Origin: Amia ocellicauda
Lineage: Eukaryota; Chordata; Actinopteri; Amiiformes; Amiidae
Assembly (NCBI RefSeq): GCF_036373705.1
Contig: NW_027102756.1
Coordinates: 1-64,000 of the forward strand
Reading direction: 5' to 3'
DNA: 64,000 nucleotides
The position numbers and the translations under genes are program-made. Under the pieces are notes generated by a model. That model did not search any database and was not told the origin of the DNA. It was given only the letters and a program-made list of their open reading frames with translations. Positions 11,030 through 22,925 of this stretch are shown here, one piece after another (position 1 is the first letter of the stretch; every line of letters starts with the position of its first letter).

Positions 11030-13490
11030 TCAATCAATCAATCCATTTTTATTTGTATAGCGCCCTTCGCAGGGTAGCCACAGAGTGCTTTACAGACTGG
11101 TAAACATACAACAAACGTACAGCAAAATAAAAAACATAAATACAATAAAATCAAATATAGACCTGTAAACATTTTACATGATCTAGAATAAAGTGAGTGA
11201 ACATTTAAGTAAATAAAGCATTTAGGAACGGAGGAGAGAAAAACAAGAAAACTCCTAAGGATGGCATGTAGGAGAAAATGAATCTCTGGGGGTCCACGGC
11301 CTAGGGCCTAGGCCTAATGGTTGCCTCCCCTCCAGGCAGTATACTTATTACAGCAGCAAGGAGATCAGAAAGTTCTTTATCGGTGCTGCTGGCTGTGGTC
11401 TTCCCTGTGGAGGAGGCCTCTCGCTGGCCATCGGGGGTGGAGGGTTTGGACCATCAATAGGCTTTGGGTTGCGATGGCTCATCAAACCTTGGGTGTGGAT
11501 GCCCCGTTGACCCTCCATTGTGAGGTGCTTCTGGGATGGGTTGTGCCTCATCAGACGGGTAGGGAGGTGCCAGTCCCTTTACTGCTTTAAATGTTAATAA
11601 GAGCACTTTAAAGTCTATCCTGTAGTGCACGGGCAGCCAGTGAAGAGAAGCCAATACTGGAGTGATGTGTTCATGTTTTTATGTTTTTGTTAGGATTCTT
11701 GCAGCAGCATTTTGGACTGAAGTGCACAAATAGCTCTGTTTGTGCTGCCTGACAGAATGGCATTACAGTAGTCCAATCTAGATGTAACAAATGCGTGTAT
11801 CAATTTCTCAGTGTCCTGTAACGAGAGGAATTGTCTTAGTCTAGCAATGTTTCTAAGCTGGAGGAAGGAAGATCTCGACACATTCTGAATGTGTGATTCA
11901 AAAGATAGATTATGATCACAGATGACACCCAGGTTTCATGCCATCCCCTTAGGGGAGAAATTAAAGTTATCATTACTCAGTTTTGTTAGTGAATGATGAA
12001 CAGTTCGATTTTTGTCTCCTAAAATTATGACTTCTGTTTTGTCAGAATTAAGCATAAGAATTTTTTTTCTCATCCATGTTTTAATCTCAGACAGACAGCA
12101 GATTCGTTTTTCTAGGTCTATGGTGTTGTTAGGATTTACTGACAGATATAATTGTGTGTCGTCTGCGTAACTGTGAAAGTTAATATTATGTTGTCGAATG
12201 ATATCACCTAAAGGGAGCATGTACAATGAAAAAAGTATAGGTCCGAGGACTGAGCCCTGTGGGACTCCGTACTTAACCTCAGTTAAATTTGAGTGGTTCT
12301 CGTTAATCTGTGCATATTGGAGTCTGTTTGACAGATATGATTTAAACCATGAAAGCACATTGCGAGATAGGCCAATACTGTTTTCTAAGCGGTGTATCAA
12401 GATTTTGTGGTCGATTGTGTCAAAAGCAGCACTTAAGTCTAATAAAATAATAACACTGGTGTGCCCTACATTGGAGGACTGAAACACGTCATTCAATACT
12501 TTTAACAGGGCCGTTTCTGTACTAAGGCCGGAACGGAAGCCTGATTGAAATTCTTCATAAAGATGATTATCGGTTAAAAAAGCTTGCAGTTGGTTTTCAA
12601 CTACTTTCTCTAGAACCTTAGAAAGGAAGGGAAGGTTTGAGATAGGTCGATAGTGTTTAAGTTGGTTAGGGTCGACACTGGGTTTCTTAAGAAGTGGTTT
12701 AATTACAGCTATTTTAAATGATTCAGGAACAGATCCTGAGAATAAAGAAACATTGATAATATTGTGTATTCTGTGAATAATTCATGGCAGAGATTGTTTT
12801 AGCAGTTTAGTGCGTATAGGGTCTAGTGCGCAGGTTGTTGTTTTCATTTTAGTAATTAAGGAGACCAATTCCTGGTGATTTACTACGTTAAATGAGTCCA
12901 AGGTAGGCAGGGGCTGTGAAGGACTGCATGTGTCAGCTATAGTATCTGTGTATGTTTCCTGTTCTATCTGTTTTCTAATGCTGTTAACTTTGCTATTGAA
13001 ATGATCCATGAAGTCACTACAGGTGAAATTGGGGGGGATGACCTCTGAAGGCTTTACCTTCTGGTTAGTAAGTGTCGCTATTGTATTAGAAAGAAAACGC
13101 GGGTTATTCTTATGCGTCTCTATTAAATTGGAGTAGTAGGCAGACCTAGCAGAGGACAGGGCCTGCTTGTATCTTATTATACTGTCATTCCATGCCATGT
13201 GAAGACCTCTAGTTTTGATTCTCTCCATTTACGCTCACATCTACGGCATTCTGTTTTAAGTGAGCGAGTGTGTTCGTCAAACCACGGTGAGTGTTTTGTT
13301 GGTTTTTATTTGTCGTGTCCTTAATGGGGCTACTAAAGCAGTGCTTAGTGTATTGTTGAAATTATTTAATAATTCATCTGCAGATCCTTCTTTTGATAAA
13401 GCTAGCATTTGGCAACAGGGTAGTGAATTTATGAATAGCAGTGGGATTTAGGCAGCGAGTTTCTATGTTCCTTTCCGTGTGTCTAATTCT
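11030..13490 (-). mobile_element. L2 LINE copy A (RT, C-terminus, 3' tail)
   Basis: Minus-strand L2-clade element. From 5': 13228-12782 carries 'RIKTRGLHMAWNDSIIRYKQ' and 'KMKTTTCALDPIRTKLLKQ' (RT block 1). The central RT at 12496-11936 has 'LLDLSAAFDTIDHKILIHRL', 'VKYGVPQGSVLGPILFSLYM' and 'FHSYADDTQLYLS' (catalytic YADD). C-terminal pieces at 11881-11690 ('QLRNIARLRQFLSLQDTEKL', 'LDYCNAIL') and 11654-11454 ('LHWLPVHYRIDFKVLLLTFK') are in other frames. The 3' end is 'caatcaatcaatcaatccat' at 11028-11044, typical of one fish L2 subfamily. The endonuclease is missing and at least four frame breaks are visible. Inactive. Confidence 0.88.
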
Positions 13491-13505
13491 ACTCCTCCTA
13501 CAAGG

Positions 13506-14040
13506 CAATCAATCATTACAAATTAAATTTAGCTAAAACAGCAATTCAAAATAATACATTTTACAATTTTCAATTTACAATTTACACAAGTACAGTAAGT
13601 GACATCCTACATCCTTGACAGTGAAAGCTAAGTGCTGTCAAGATGTAGGGTCACAGTCAAGGGCTACGGGAAAGGGAGCAAGGAGGAAAACAATCAAGAA
13701 CGCGAGAAGCATAATACAATTGTGAAGTGCTATCTAGCAGGGATAGAGGACTAATATTACAAGTGCTGTCGGAAGAGATGCGTCTTGAGTAAGTGCCGGA
13801 ATGAGGTCAAGGACTCTGCTGTTTTAACTTCGGTGGGCAGGTCGTTCCACCATTTAGGTGCCAGGGATGAGAAGGAGCGGTTCTGGAGGAGGCAGAGTTG
13901 GTCTATACAACTGGGTATTTTACTGGAGCAATCTAAGTGAAGTACCTTGCTCAAGGGTACAACAGCACTGCCCCACCTGGGATTTGAACCCAAAACCCAC
14001 AATATGAGTCCAGAGCCCTAAGCACTACTCCACAGTGTTG
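13506..14040 (-). mobile_element. L2 LINE 3' end, second subfamily
   Basis: C-terminal codons on the minus strand (14002-13757): 'NRSFSSLAPKWWNDLPTEVK' and 'SLTSFRHLLKTHLFRQHL', the usual end of L2 ORF2, followed by a 3' UTR with 'tgctccctttcccgtagccc'. The 5' side (13940-14035) has 'gtaccttgctcaagggtaca' and 'gggatttgaacccaaaaccc', a segment common in fish retroposons. The 3' UTR matches 19205-19592 and 18823-19200, which belong to a different subfamily from copy A. Confidence 0.75.
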
Positions 14041-15400
14041 CATTAATCACAGACTGTACCAAGGCTCCATGTGATTCTTTATTGCACTTATACTGTTATT
14101 ATTGTTTATTTGATTTAATTTTAATTATTCACTGATTGAGTCGTGTTCTCAAATTGTTTGTTTTCATTGATTGTATTCACTGATTGATTGACATTAATTG
14201 ATATTCACTATTATTGAACAGGCAGAAGCTTTGATCCCCAATGCGGCGCACCTGTATCACTGAGCAGCGGCCGAATTCCCTCATGGCCACTACACCTGTG
14301 GACACTCAGCTGGAGATAAAGGCTGCCCTGCCAGAACAAAGGGGCACGGCGGAGCACCAGCAGGGACAGTGACTGCGGGACGGCTTACAGAGGAGAGGAT
14401 ATCGGCTGTGAGGGTGCCAGCCGGTAGGCACTAACTCCTCGCAGGGTCGGAGCGGGTCCCTGCAGATCGGGAGCTGCCTGGAGAAACATTAGCCGCTGGA
14501 CGCAGTGACTCGACAGCGACAAGAGGATCTAAGGGACTATTACTGGCCAGAGACATTGACTTGGCTTCTACAAGACTGTATTCCTGGACTTGCCTTCTTG
14601 GCTCTGCGGTTTCCAGCTTCTCGGCGATAGACGGCACTTTGGGGCTCCGGACCAGCAGCCGGAGGGAGAAGCACATAGCGGACGGGTGAGAGGGACGCGC
14701 TCAATATCCCTGTGAGCTTGTGATCGCAGCACTTGCCAGTGAGCGAGCGTGTCCTCCTCCTGAGACTGCTCTTTGTCCTGGATTGGGGCTGCTTGTGCGG
14801 ACGAGCTGCTCGTTTGTGAGGATCTCTAGCCTGGGACGGAACCGGAGGCCGAGCCGGGTTGGGACTGTGTAATTGAGACCATTCTCTCGCCATTCTCCAT
14901 CGTTTCATACATACGTTTTTTGATTGTGAATATAGGGGGTATTGTCTGGGCTTAGTTTTATTTGGGAATTTAGTATAGTTTATTATATTTTCAGCTTTTG
15001 TATAGGTTTCTGTATTTTTATTTTTGCCCAGGTGATTAAAGGCAATTTTAATTGTAAAAAAAACATTGAGAGAACGGTCAGATTTCGTGCCCTGCTAGTT
15101 GCCCCTGTTGTATTGTACATGGTGAATTTTATTTAATGGACTAGAATAAGACCTTTCTTATTTACTGGTGACGTCTGTCCTGGGACCTTACCTGCAGGGG
15201 GAAATAAGTGAGTGGGAGCGAGTCCCCACCTCGCGTAACTCAGTTGGGATGGCGTAGCGAGACTTCATGCGACCCAGTCAGAGGTGATTCTAGGGTATGT
15301 GGGGGCCCCAGGCAAAATAAATCCTGATGGTGAAGCCAGGGAGAGCATGGTGGGGTTTCCCATTTGCGACACCCCTGGACCCACTGTTCACTGCCACTCG
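14041..15400. other. Unassigned; GC-rich block, possibly LTR or leader
   Basis: 14041-14215 is AT-rich with repeated 'tgattgat'. 14216-14920 is clearly GC-rich ('gcagcggccgaattccctca', 'ctccggaccagcagccggag') and changes sharply to T-rich sequence with 'ggtgattaaaggcaatttta' at about 15031. At 15281-15325 'gaggtgattctagggtatgt' and 'gggggccccaggcaaaataa' look like the end of a hAT-type element. The GC-rich-to-T-rich switch could be an LTR/leader of a retroelement, but no ends can be fixed and no protein is recognisable. Confidence 0.25.
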
Positions 15401-15926
15401 TGACAATTTTCAGGTTTTTCTGAATGCTTAAACACTAACAGTGATTCTTGAAGTACTATCTCTGAAATAATTAACACTTTTAGGCAATGTATTTAACAAG
15501 TGAGCAATGGGTTCAATCAAATATGAGCTGTTATACTGTTGCAGGTATAATTGGGATATTTTGAGATGGAAACCGGTAAGTGCTGTAGTCTTACTGGTAC
15601 AGTAATATGTACTGTACTTTCATAATGAGAAGGATCTCTCACTACAGTTTCTCAGTCGTTTATACACCGTGACCGAAAGCATGCACAGAGTGATCCGAGG
15701 TTCAAGCTAACATCCCAGAACCACTTCTGCAGGACTATGCACACCTTCACCTTGCTTCAACTCAATTGGTGAGTCCAGTTCACTCATGTTGCAAAACATT
15801 ACTCGCAACTCTCAATGTGTTGGCACAATTGTCATTGAGAAAACACCTGTACCTTTTGTGCAATACATGAGTCATCAGACAAAACTCAAAGTGCTAATGT
15901 ACTACAACACACTTCACGTCTGCAAA
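15401..15926. other. Intergenic; possible upstream part of IS630-type element
   Basis: No gene. The sequence 'agtcatcagacaaaactcaa' (about 15870) and neighbouring 'aactctcaatgtgttggcac' resemble the non-coding flanks of the IS630-type transposons that follow, but no terminal repeat could be fixed. Confidence 0.25.
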
Positions 15927-16140
15927 CCCATCCATCCATTTTCAAAACACACAATTCCTGTGAGGGTCGCGGGGCAGCCAGAGCCGATCCCGGCAGTGAT
16001 AGGGCACAAGGCAGGAATACAACCAGGACAGGATGCCAGGCCATCGCTGGGCAACATATACACAGCAATTTAACATAACCTAAACTGCATGTCTTTGGAC
16101 AGTGGGAGGAAACTGCAGAGCCTGGAGAAAACCCACACGG
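15927..16140 (+). repeat. Common fish 'catccatccattttc' repeat, truncated
   Basis: Begins 'ccatccatccattttcaaaa', then 'gtcgcggggcagccagagcc', 'ggcaggaatacaaccaggac', 'tgtctttggacagtgggagg' and 'ggagaaaacccacacgg', the ordered landmarks of an abundant vertebrate interspersed repeat. It lacks the last third present in the 16670 copy and abuts the IS630-type coding fragment. Confidence 0.65.
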
Positions 16141-16640
16141 CACATGGCAAATAATGCGATTAGACTCAGAGAAATCCAAACGTGTATAATAGAGGATAAT
16201 GGGATGTTTCAGAACATAGACCATGTTTCAATATCCACTATTGATCGTTTGCTGAGAAGGCACAGGATGAGCATGAAGCAAATATATCGTGTACCATTTG
16301 AGAGGAACTCTGATCGTGTGAAAGAGATGTGCTACTTTTACATGCAAGTGAGTATGAAACTGTTTCCAGTACTATTGTGCACTTGGAAGAGACAGAGGTC
16401 CAGGAAGTGCAGTAATGCACCATGTTCTAATCACTGTTCCTACATGGTCAGAGAATACTCAAGCTTGATGCCAGCGATGACCACATTGAGTTCATCTATG
16501 TGGACGAGGTAGGATTCAAGAGGCGGTGCTGGGGAAGGAACATCATTGGCCAGCGAGCAGGTCCCTGGCCAAAGGGGTGGAAACATAACCATGTGGGCTG
16601 CTATCAGTCATTGCATTTTGTTGCTTGTTATATATAAATA
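16141..16640 (+). mobile_element. IS630-type transposase, copy 1 (fragment)
   Basis: Tc1/mariner-superfamily (IS630-like) DDE transposase remnant. The N-terminal helix-turn-helix part reads 'AIRLREIQTCIIEDNGMFQN', then 'LLRRHRMSMKQIYRVPFERN' (16150-16345). A spliced-out or decayed part follows, then the first catalytic Asp region 'FIYVDEVGFKRR' and 'WGRNIIGQRAG' (16490-16560). The second and third acidic residues are absent. Close to copy 2 at 17.4 kb ('MKQLYRVPFEQNSDRVKQLR' there, 'MKQIYRVPFERNSDRVKEMC' here). Inactive. Confidence 0.75.
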
Positions 16641-16669
16641 CATTGATAATTTTTGGGTAGGCAGGATCA

Positions 16670-16983
16670 TCCATGCATCCATCCATTTTCAAAACCACTT
16701 AGGGTCGCAGGGAAGCTGGAGCTGATCCTAGCACGCATAGGGTGCAAGGCAGGAACACACCCAGGGCAGGATGCCAGGCCAGCACTGGGCAACACACACA
16801 CACACATACAGGGCAATTTAGTATGGTCAATTAAGCTAACCCACATGTCGTTGGACGGTGGGAGGAAACCCACATGTACCCGGGGAAAACATGCAAACTC
16901 CATACAGACAGGCAACCCAAGCTGGGTCTTGAACCTGGGACCCCTAGAGCTGTAAGGCAACACACCACTGTGCCACGACTGGC
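16670..16983 (+). repeat. 'catccatcc' repeat with 8-bp target duplication
   Basis: Complete-looking 314-bp copy: starts 'tccatgcatccatccatttt', contains 'gatcctagcacgcatagggt', 'ggcaggaacacacccagggc', an (CA)n tract, 'gtcgttggacggtgggagga', and ends 'aacacaccactgtgccacga'. It is bracketed by 'caggatca' at 16662-16669 and again at 16984-16991, an 8-bp direct repeat expected of a target-site duplication. That size favours a hAT-like or similar mechanism over L2-type retroposition. Confidence 0.7.
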
Positions 16984-17394
16984 CAGGATCAAACATTGTA
17001 TAATATAAAGTTCTTTACTGTCTGTGTTGATGGATTCTTTTTGTTTTCCTACATGAATCTTCCATTTTGAGGAGAGAGTTTTATTTTTCTAAACACAGTG
17101 TATTCTTAATGCTCAGTGTGAGAAACAGATATGATGTATGTGTGTGTGATTCTGACCCAATTCTTTGATTTTGAGGGCTGTGTATATAGTTTTTAGGCCA
17201 GAATTTTCCCCTGTGTGTGTTTAGCAGATGTGACTTTTTATTATGGGCATTGTGTTAACAGTTTAGGAGTATTGTGGTATAATAGTGTGTATGCAATTGG
17301 GAAAAACTATAAAACCATTCAAATGTTTTTAGAGAACTGCAAGAAAACCAGTATCTGGTCGACTGTTCACCCCAGAGCAGGAAACGCACATTGT

Positions 17395-18330
17395 AAATAT
17401 AAAATAACTGCATCACACTCAGAGAACTGCAGGACCACATAATGGCAGATAACACACATTCCACAACATCAACAGAGTGAGTCTCTCGGCACTCTCTCGT
17501 CTACTGAAACTTAATAGAATTGGGATGAAGCAGCTATACAGAGTTCCTTTCGAACAAAACTCAGACCGTGTAAAACAACTGAGATATGAATATCTGCACG
17601 TAAGCTATACTATCCTATCATTGGTACTGGATCTGGAAGTGCACGGTGCTACATCATATTGACTGATCCCTGTCTTTTCATACTGTGCTACATTGTTTTG
17701 TCATGGAGCTAGAAGCAGATTCAGTGCATCGTGAGCTAATATATGTGGACGAGGCAGGTTTCAATCTTGCAAAAACAAGCGGCCACGGCAGAAATATCAT
17801 CGGACACCGTGCAATCATCAACATCCCAGGACAACGTGGTGGCAACGTAACAATGTGTGCGGTCCTTCACCATCATGCAATCCTTGGCCCATACAACACT
17901 GCACACATCATCACATTTCTGGACACCCTCCACAAACAGACTAATCCCTAATGACTGGGTGCCAGAAAAGCCCAGGTACGTTATCATCTGGGACAATGTT
18001 AGTTTCCACCGGGCTGCTGTGGTCCGCAATTGGTTCACAGGTCACCCACTTTTCATCAAACTCAATCGCCCCCATAATCTGCGTTCTTGAATCCTATTGA
18101 AGAATTCTTCTCTGTATGACGTTGGAAGGTGTATGATCGCCAGCCCCACCAACGCATACCCCTTCTACAGGCAATGGAGGAGGCTTGTGGAGACATCGAT
18201 CAGGGGTCATGCCAGGCCTGGATATGGCACTCCAAGCGATACTTTCCATGCTGCCTGGCTCAAGACAACATCGCATGTGATGTGGATGAAGTCTTATGGC
18301 CAGACCCACAAAGAAGGTGAGATGTAGCCT
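17395..18330 (+). mobile_element. IS630-type DDE transposase, copy 2
   Basis: Longer copy of the same family. The N-terminal part (17480-17600) has 'LSRLLKLNRIGMKQLYRVPF'. The catalytic part (17685-18100) has the first acidic block 'RELIYVDEAGFNLAKT', 'GRNIIGHRAIINIPGQRGGN', then 'HIITFLDTLHKQTNP'; a frameshift near 17950 leads to the second acidic block 'YVIIWDNVSFHRAAVVRNWF' and 'HNLRS' before the expected NPIEEFF (third Glu) block, readable in another frame at about 18095. The C-terminal part (18129-18320) includes 'QRIPLLQAMEEACGDIDQGS' and 'QDNIACDVDEVLWPD'. At least three frame breaks. An apparent intron-like gap (17600-17690) separates the N-terminal and catalytic parts, as in copy 1. 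Confidence 0.82.
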
Positions 18331-18458
18331 AATTTTTTCTGTTCTTTTTCCTAGCACAAATGTCTTTTCTTCTACTGCATTTTTGTTGTTTGAGGAGTGT
18401 TAGAACATTGAGAGAAAGAAAAAAAAACATTCCCCTTATTTGTATTGATAATGGGTTA

Positions 18459-18798
18459 CAGTGAGGGAAAAAAGTATTTGATTCCCTGCTGATTTTGTAC
18501 GTTTAAGAGAGTGCTCCCTTTAAGAGAGTGCTCCTAACCTCAGCTCATTTCCTGTATTAAAGACACCTGGGAGCCAGAAATCTTGCTGATTGATAGGGGA
18601 TCAAATACTTATTTCCCTCATTAACATGCAAATCAATTTATAACTTTTTTGAAATGCGTTTTTCTGGATTTTTTTGTTGTTATTCTGTCTCTCACTGTTA
18701 AAATACACCTACCATTAAAATTATAGACTGATCATTTTTTTGTCAGTGGGCAAACGTACAAAATCAGCAGGGGATCAAATACTTTTTTCCCCTCACTG
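18459..18798. mobile_element. Tc1/mariner miniature element (MITE), 340 bp
   Basis: Left end 'cagtgagggaaaaaagtatt' and right end (reverse complement) 'cagtgaggggaaaaaagtat' form long terminal inverted repeats that continue through 'ccctgctgattttgtacgtt'. The dinucleotide TA flanks both sides (18457-18458 and 18799-18800), the Tc1/mariner target duplication. No coding sequence inside, so it is a non-autonomous deletion derivative of a family widespread in ray-finned fish. The ends look intact. Confidence 0.92.
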
Positions 18799-18822
18799 TA
18801 TGTTCGGGAATACACATTATTA

Positions 18823-19200
18823 GTATTATTTTTATTTCTTGGCAGACGCTCTTATCCAGGGCGACTTACAAAATAGAAGCGCAATACAAAGTGCAAGAAT
18901 ACAATTCAGTACAAGGCATCAAACATTACAAATTCAAATTTACATTATACAAGGCAATTCAAAACATAATACATTTTACAACTTCCAATTTACACAAGTA
19001 AATACAATAAGTAAAGTCATACATCCTGGAAAGTGAAAGCTAAGTGCTGTCAAGATGTTAGGTCCCAGTCAAGGGCTACGGGAAAGGGAGCAAGGGGGAA
19101 ATCAATAATACAAGTATTAGTAATACAAGGCAAGAAGCATGGTAAAATGTTGTGAAGTGCTACCTTACAGGAGAGTAAAGGGACTAATATTACAACTAAT
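18823..19200 (-). mobile_element. L2 3' end, minus orientation
   Basis: From 'tttcttggcagacgctctta' (3' terminus) through the L2 3' UTR ('acagtcaagg' counterpart 'cccagtcaagggctacggga') to the last coding bases. It is the mirror image of 19205-19592 and may originally have been the 3' UTR of copy C at 19.6-21.0 kb. Confidence 0.7.
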
Positions 19201-19204
19201 ATAT

Positions 19205-19592
19205 CCTTCCGGCGCTAACTCAAGACATCTTTTCAGACAGTACTTGTAATATTAGTCCCTTTAATCCCCGTTAGATAGCACTTCATAGCATTTTGTCATG
19301 CTTCTTGGATTATTGATTGATTTTCCTCCTTGCTCCCTTTCCTGTAACCCTTGACTGTACCTTACATCTTGACAGCACTTAGCTTTACTTTCCAGGATGT
19401 ATGTCCGCACTTACTGCACTTAACTGTATAAATTGGAAGTTGTAAAATGTATTATATCTTGAATTGCTTTGTTTAATGTAAATTTGAATCTGTAATGTTT
19501 GATGCCTTGTATTTAACTGTATTCTTGCACTTTGTATTGCACTTATTTTATAAGTCGCCCTGGATAAGGGCGTCTGCCAAGAAATAAAAAAA
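19205..19592 (+). mobile_element. L2 3' end, plus orientation
   Basis: Starts in the last codons of ORF2 ('aactcaagacatcttttcag'), continues through the 3' UTR ('tccttgctccctttcctgta') and ends 'agtcgccctggataagggcg' then 'tctgccaagaaataaa' and an A/AAT tract. A 5'-truncated retroposed copy placed head to head with 18823-19200. Confidence 0.75.
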
Positions 19593-19604
19593 ATAATAAT
19601 AATA

Positions 19605-21045
19605 TTGTGTCGGTATCGGGAGCCAGTGGCGGGAGCGGAGCAGTGGAGTAGTGTGTGCGAGGGAAAGAGATTACCAGGCGAGCCGCAGAGTTCTGGATGA
19701 GCTGGAGCGGCGGGTAGTAGTTGCAGGCAGGCCGGCCAGGAGGGAGTTGCAGTAGTCCAGGCGGGAGAGGACCAGTGACTGGACGAGCAGCTGAGTCAAG
19801 AAGTTGGTGCGGAAGGGACGGATTCGGCGTATGTTGCTCAGGAAAAATCTGCAGGTGCCTGTCAGTGTGGTGATGTGCTGGGTGTAGGAGAGCGCAGGAT
19901 CAAGAATGACTCCTAGATTTTTAGCGGAAGAAGCAGGAGAAAGTGTGGTGGATTCCAAGGGGATTGAGATGGGGGGATCAGCAGAAGGTGAGGAAGAGTG
20001 GGGGAAAAAGAGGAGATCCGATTTAGAGAGGTTGAGCTTGAGGTGGTGTGACTGCATCCAGGCGGAGATAGCAGACAAACAGGAAGAGATGCGAGAAGGG
20101 ATGAGAGGGTCAGAAGAGGGAAAAGACAGGAAGATCTGGGCATCATCTGCATAGAAGTGGTAGGAGAAACCATGGGATGCGATGAGGGGGCCCAGGGAGC
20201 GAGTGTAGAGAGAGAACAGGAGCGGGCCCAGGATGGAGCCTTGGGGTACGTCTATGAGGAGAGGTTGGGGGGTGGATGAGGAACCTTGCCATGTCACTTG
20301 GTAGGTCCAGTCGTTGAGGTAGGAGGAGATCCAGGTGAGAGCAGTTCCAGAGATACCGAGGTCAGCGAGGTAGGAGAGGAGGATGGAGTGATCGACAGTG
20401 TCAAATGCTGCAGAGAGATCAAGGAGGATGAGGACTGAGGAGAGGGAGGCCGCCCGAGCACACCGGGGGGAGTCAGTGACTGCCAGGAGAGCCGTCTCGG
20501 TGGTGATTCTGAGTCTGAGATGTCCAGGGGTGTCACGAAGAGTTGCGAAGGGGAACAGCCTCTAGACAAGATGAGGTCTAACTGGCAGCCTGCACTGTGA
20601 GTGGGTGGAGACGGAGAGAGAGAAGTTAAAGGAGTAAAAGAGAGGAAGAAATCCGGCAGAGTGGGAGGGTTTGGAGAGGATGGTAGGTGAGGACAGCGAG
20701 GGGAGGGAGGAGAGAAGAAAGTCGAGTTCATCCAGGAAGGTGGTGAGTGGACCAGGAGGACAGTAGAGAACTAGAAGAAAGAGGTGAGAGGGAATTCAAA
20801 GCTGTTGGAGGCGATAGAGGAGAGAGAGGGGGGTGGCACAGAGAATAGCAGAGAAGGGGAGAGCAGGAGCCCTATTCCCCCCCCACCCAGTAAGACAGGG
20901 GGAGTGGGACAGGACAAACACAGAGGATAAGGCAGCAGGGGTGGATGAGTTCTCCGGGGAGATCCATGTCTCAGTGAGAGCGAGGAAATCCAGAGAGTGG
21001 TGGGAGGCGAAGGCGGAGATGAAGTCGGCCTTGTTGGAAGCATAC
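19605..21045 (-). mobile_element. L2 LINE copy C (RT domain)
   Basis: Minus-strand L2 of a GC/C-rich subfamily. 21043-20300 is a proline/serine-rich low-complexity translation of the region upstream of the RT core. At about 20450-20300 the block 'DLSAAFDTVDHSILL' is visible in one frame; 20297-19671 continues with 'IDVPQGSILGPLLFSLYTRS', 'YHFYADDAQIFLSFPSSD' (catalytic YADD), 'LSAISAWMQSHHLKLNLSKS', 'AKNLGVILDPALSYTQHITT' and 'LVLSRLDYCNSLLAGLP'. The end of ORF2 and the true 3' UTR are interrupted at about 19605. The RT half is unusually well preserved (about 200 codons open), so this insertion is younger than copy A. Confidence 0.85.
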
Positions 21046-22920
21046 TTTACACATTTGGATGCCTGTGTGTATGTGTGTTTACTACATGTATGAATAAACT
21101 TTATTGCAAACTGCTATGCCCTGTACATGAAAAAGCAAAAGCCACAAGTGTTTTTCATTTATACTATCATTCATGCTTAGTTGGCGCTTTGTGTGCCTAT
21201 TCAAATAATGGTTTGTGTGTACTGTATTGCATACGCAACCTATCGTTATCTTTCAAGTCGGAAGCACTGCCCAAGGGGGAGGGGTTGCTGTATAACAAAG
21301 CCGTCGCAGGGGCGGAGGCAGCGAGCTGATAAGGGAGCCTGCCACGAGGTGCACCGCAAGGGTGCCTAGGCAACACAACTCCAGACAGTTACCTCAGGGA
21401 TCCCGTAGGGCCGCACCTGAGCCGTCCAGGAGCGAGGACCATAGTCACGCTCTACCGGGAGCTGTCTGCTATCAGCATATACAAAGCGGGGCTACAGAGG
21501 TTAACTCTTATGCCCTCCACTTACAAGAACAAGGCCGGCTGCTCTACTAGTGCAGCTAGGAGCGAGGCCGTAATCTACTTGCACAATGTCTGGTGTAGGC
21601 AATCAAGCACTTGTGCGGCCTCCGCGCAATATCATGGCAGTGGACCCCTGATCCAATAGGAGCGGGTCACAGACCCAATGAGAAAAATACAATATAATAC
21701 ATAGCTGGCTAATCAGAAAGAGTAGCCGAGCTGAACAATATACAATATAAACATATCGCATGACAGGAAGACAGGACAGGAAAACTTCGGAGGTTTCAGG
21801 AGAAGCATGCAATCTGCCTTAATGTTTCAAAATAGCCCTATTGTAAATATAAACCAAAGATATTAAATGTTGTAATTTCCAAAACAGGGCAGTTGCCATA
21901 ATATCAGGTACTGTCAAATGTTCTCTAGCCGAAAACTGTTTTTTTCAGTTTGTTACGCCATGGCGTCCAACTCGTAACACCTTTTTTCACTATGTCACCA
22001 TAGAGACATTTCAAGCCAGGCAGTTTATTAGGTTTACAAATAATAATAAATAATCTAACTGCTGTTTGACGTCTCCCATGTCAGCTTCTCCTTGTACTGC
22101 TTCGAGACAGGACAGAAGATTGCTTTAGTTTCTATGTCGCCACAGTTTCAATGAAGGCACTGTTCCTCGGAAGATGTCACAGAAAATATACAGTATCCTC
22201 TTGGACTGGGGCTGGTATTGCGAGACCATGACCGTGCAGGCCCCACACCCCCATCTCCACAGCCATACTTCGTCCCAGTCAGCCTCACTGCGGAGACAAA
22301 GGAGTCAAGGAAAAACATCCTTGGCAAGAATCCATGAGCTCGGCAGGATGACGCAAAGAAGGAAATACTACAGAGTAACGAAACAATCACCAATCTAGAT
22401 GTACACGTAATGTCACTTAAGGAAATATTGAAAGTTTAAAGTTTTTAAATACTGATTATCCCCCAGTCCATTATACTGTGGGTGCAAATATTATATTTCC
22501 TCATAGTTTACATTTGCTTACTATAGTATGTTTTTCCAAGGTTTTGCATGTAAACAATACAGCTGGTCTTCTCTTATAATATTATTATTGTTATACTGTT
22601 TAAAGTTATTGGATCCTATAGGGTATAAAGTTAAAAGTCACACATAAAAGAAAACAACAACATGCCAAAAAATGCAACGAAGTATCCCATAACCACAATA
22701 TGTAATCTTTACATGCAAAAGTTAATAGAAACAAGAATATCGAAGTTGCCATGGTAAGAATACATAATGTCTCCGTATAGAATAGTATTCAAAGTTATAC
22801 AGTATATCTAACCTTTAATTAGTTATTTTAAATCAAACTTATGTGTAATGATTGTAGGCTATTCATATTGCAGATATTAAACAACTAAAAACATGATCCT
22901 AAGTCAAACTCACTAACAAG
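21046..22920. other. Intergenic; GC-rich block at 21.3-21.65 kb
   Basis: No coding gene. 21300-21650 is GC-rich ('gcctgccacgaggtgcaccg', 'cctgagccgtccaggagcga', 'acaaggccggctgctctact') and resembles a tRNA-SINE or LTR/leader in composition, but I could not identify a family or ends. The rest is AT-rich; 22600-22920 shows nothing distinctive. Confidence 0.35.
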
Positions 22921-22925
22921 CCATT

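Noticed and set aside
14431-14908. Arg/Pro-rich open frames on the minus strand
   Set aside because: GC-rich sequence lowers stop frequency; no conserved motif and no continuation beyond the GC block.
20294-21060. Long proline/serine-rich frames that look like a host mucin- or collagen-type protein
   Set aside because: They lie directly upstream of, and in phase with, L2 reverse transcriptase on the same strand; C-rich L2 sequence explains them.
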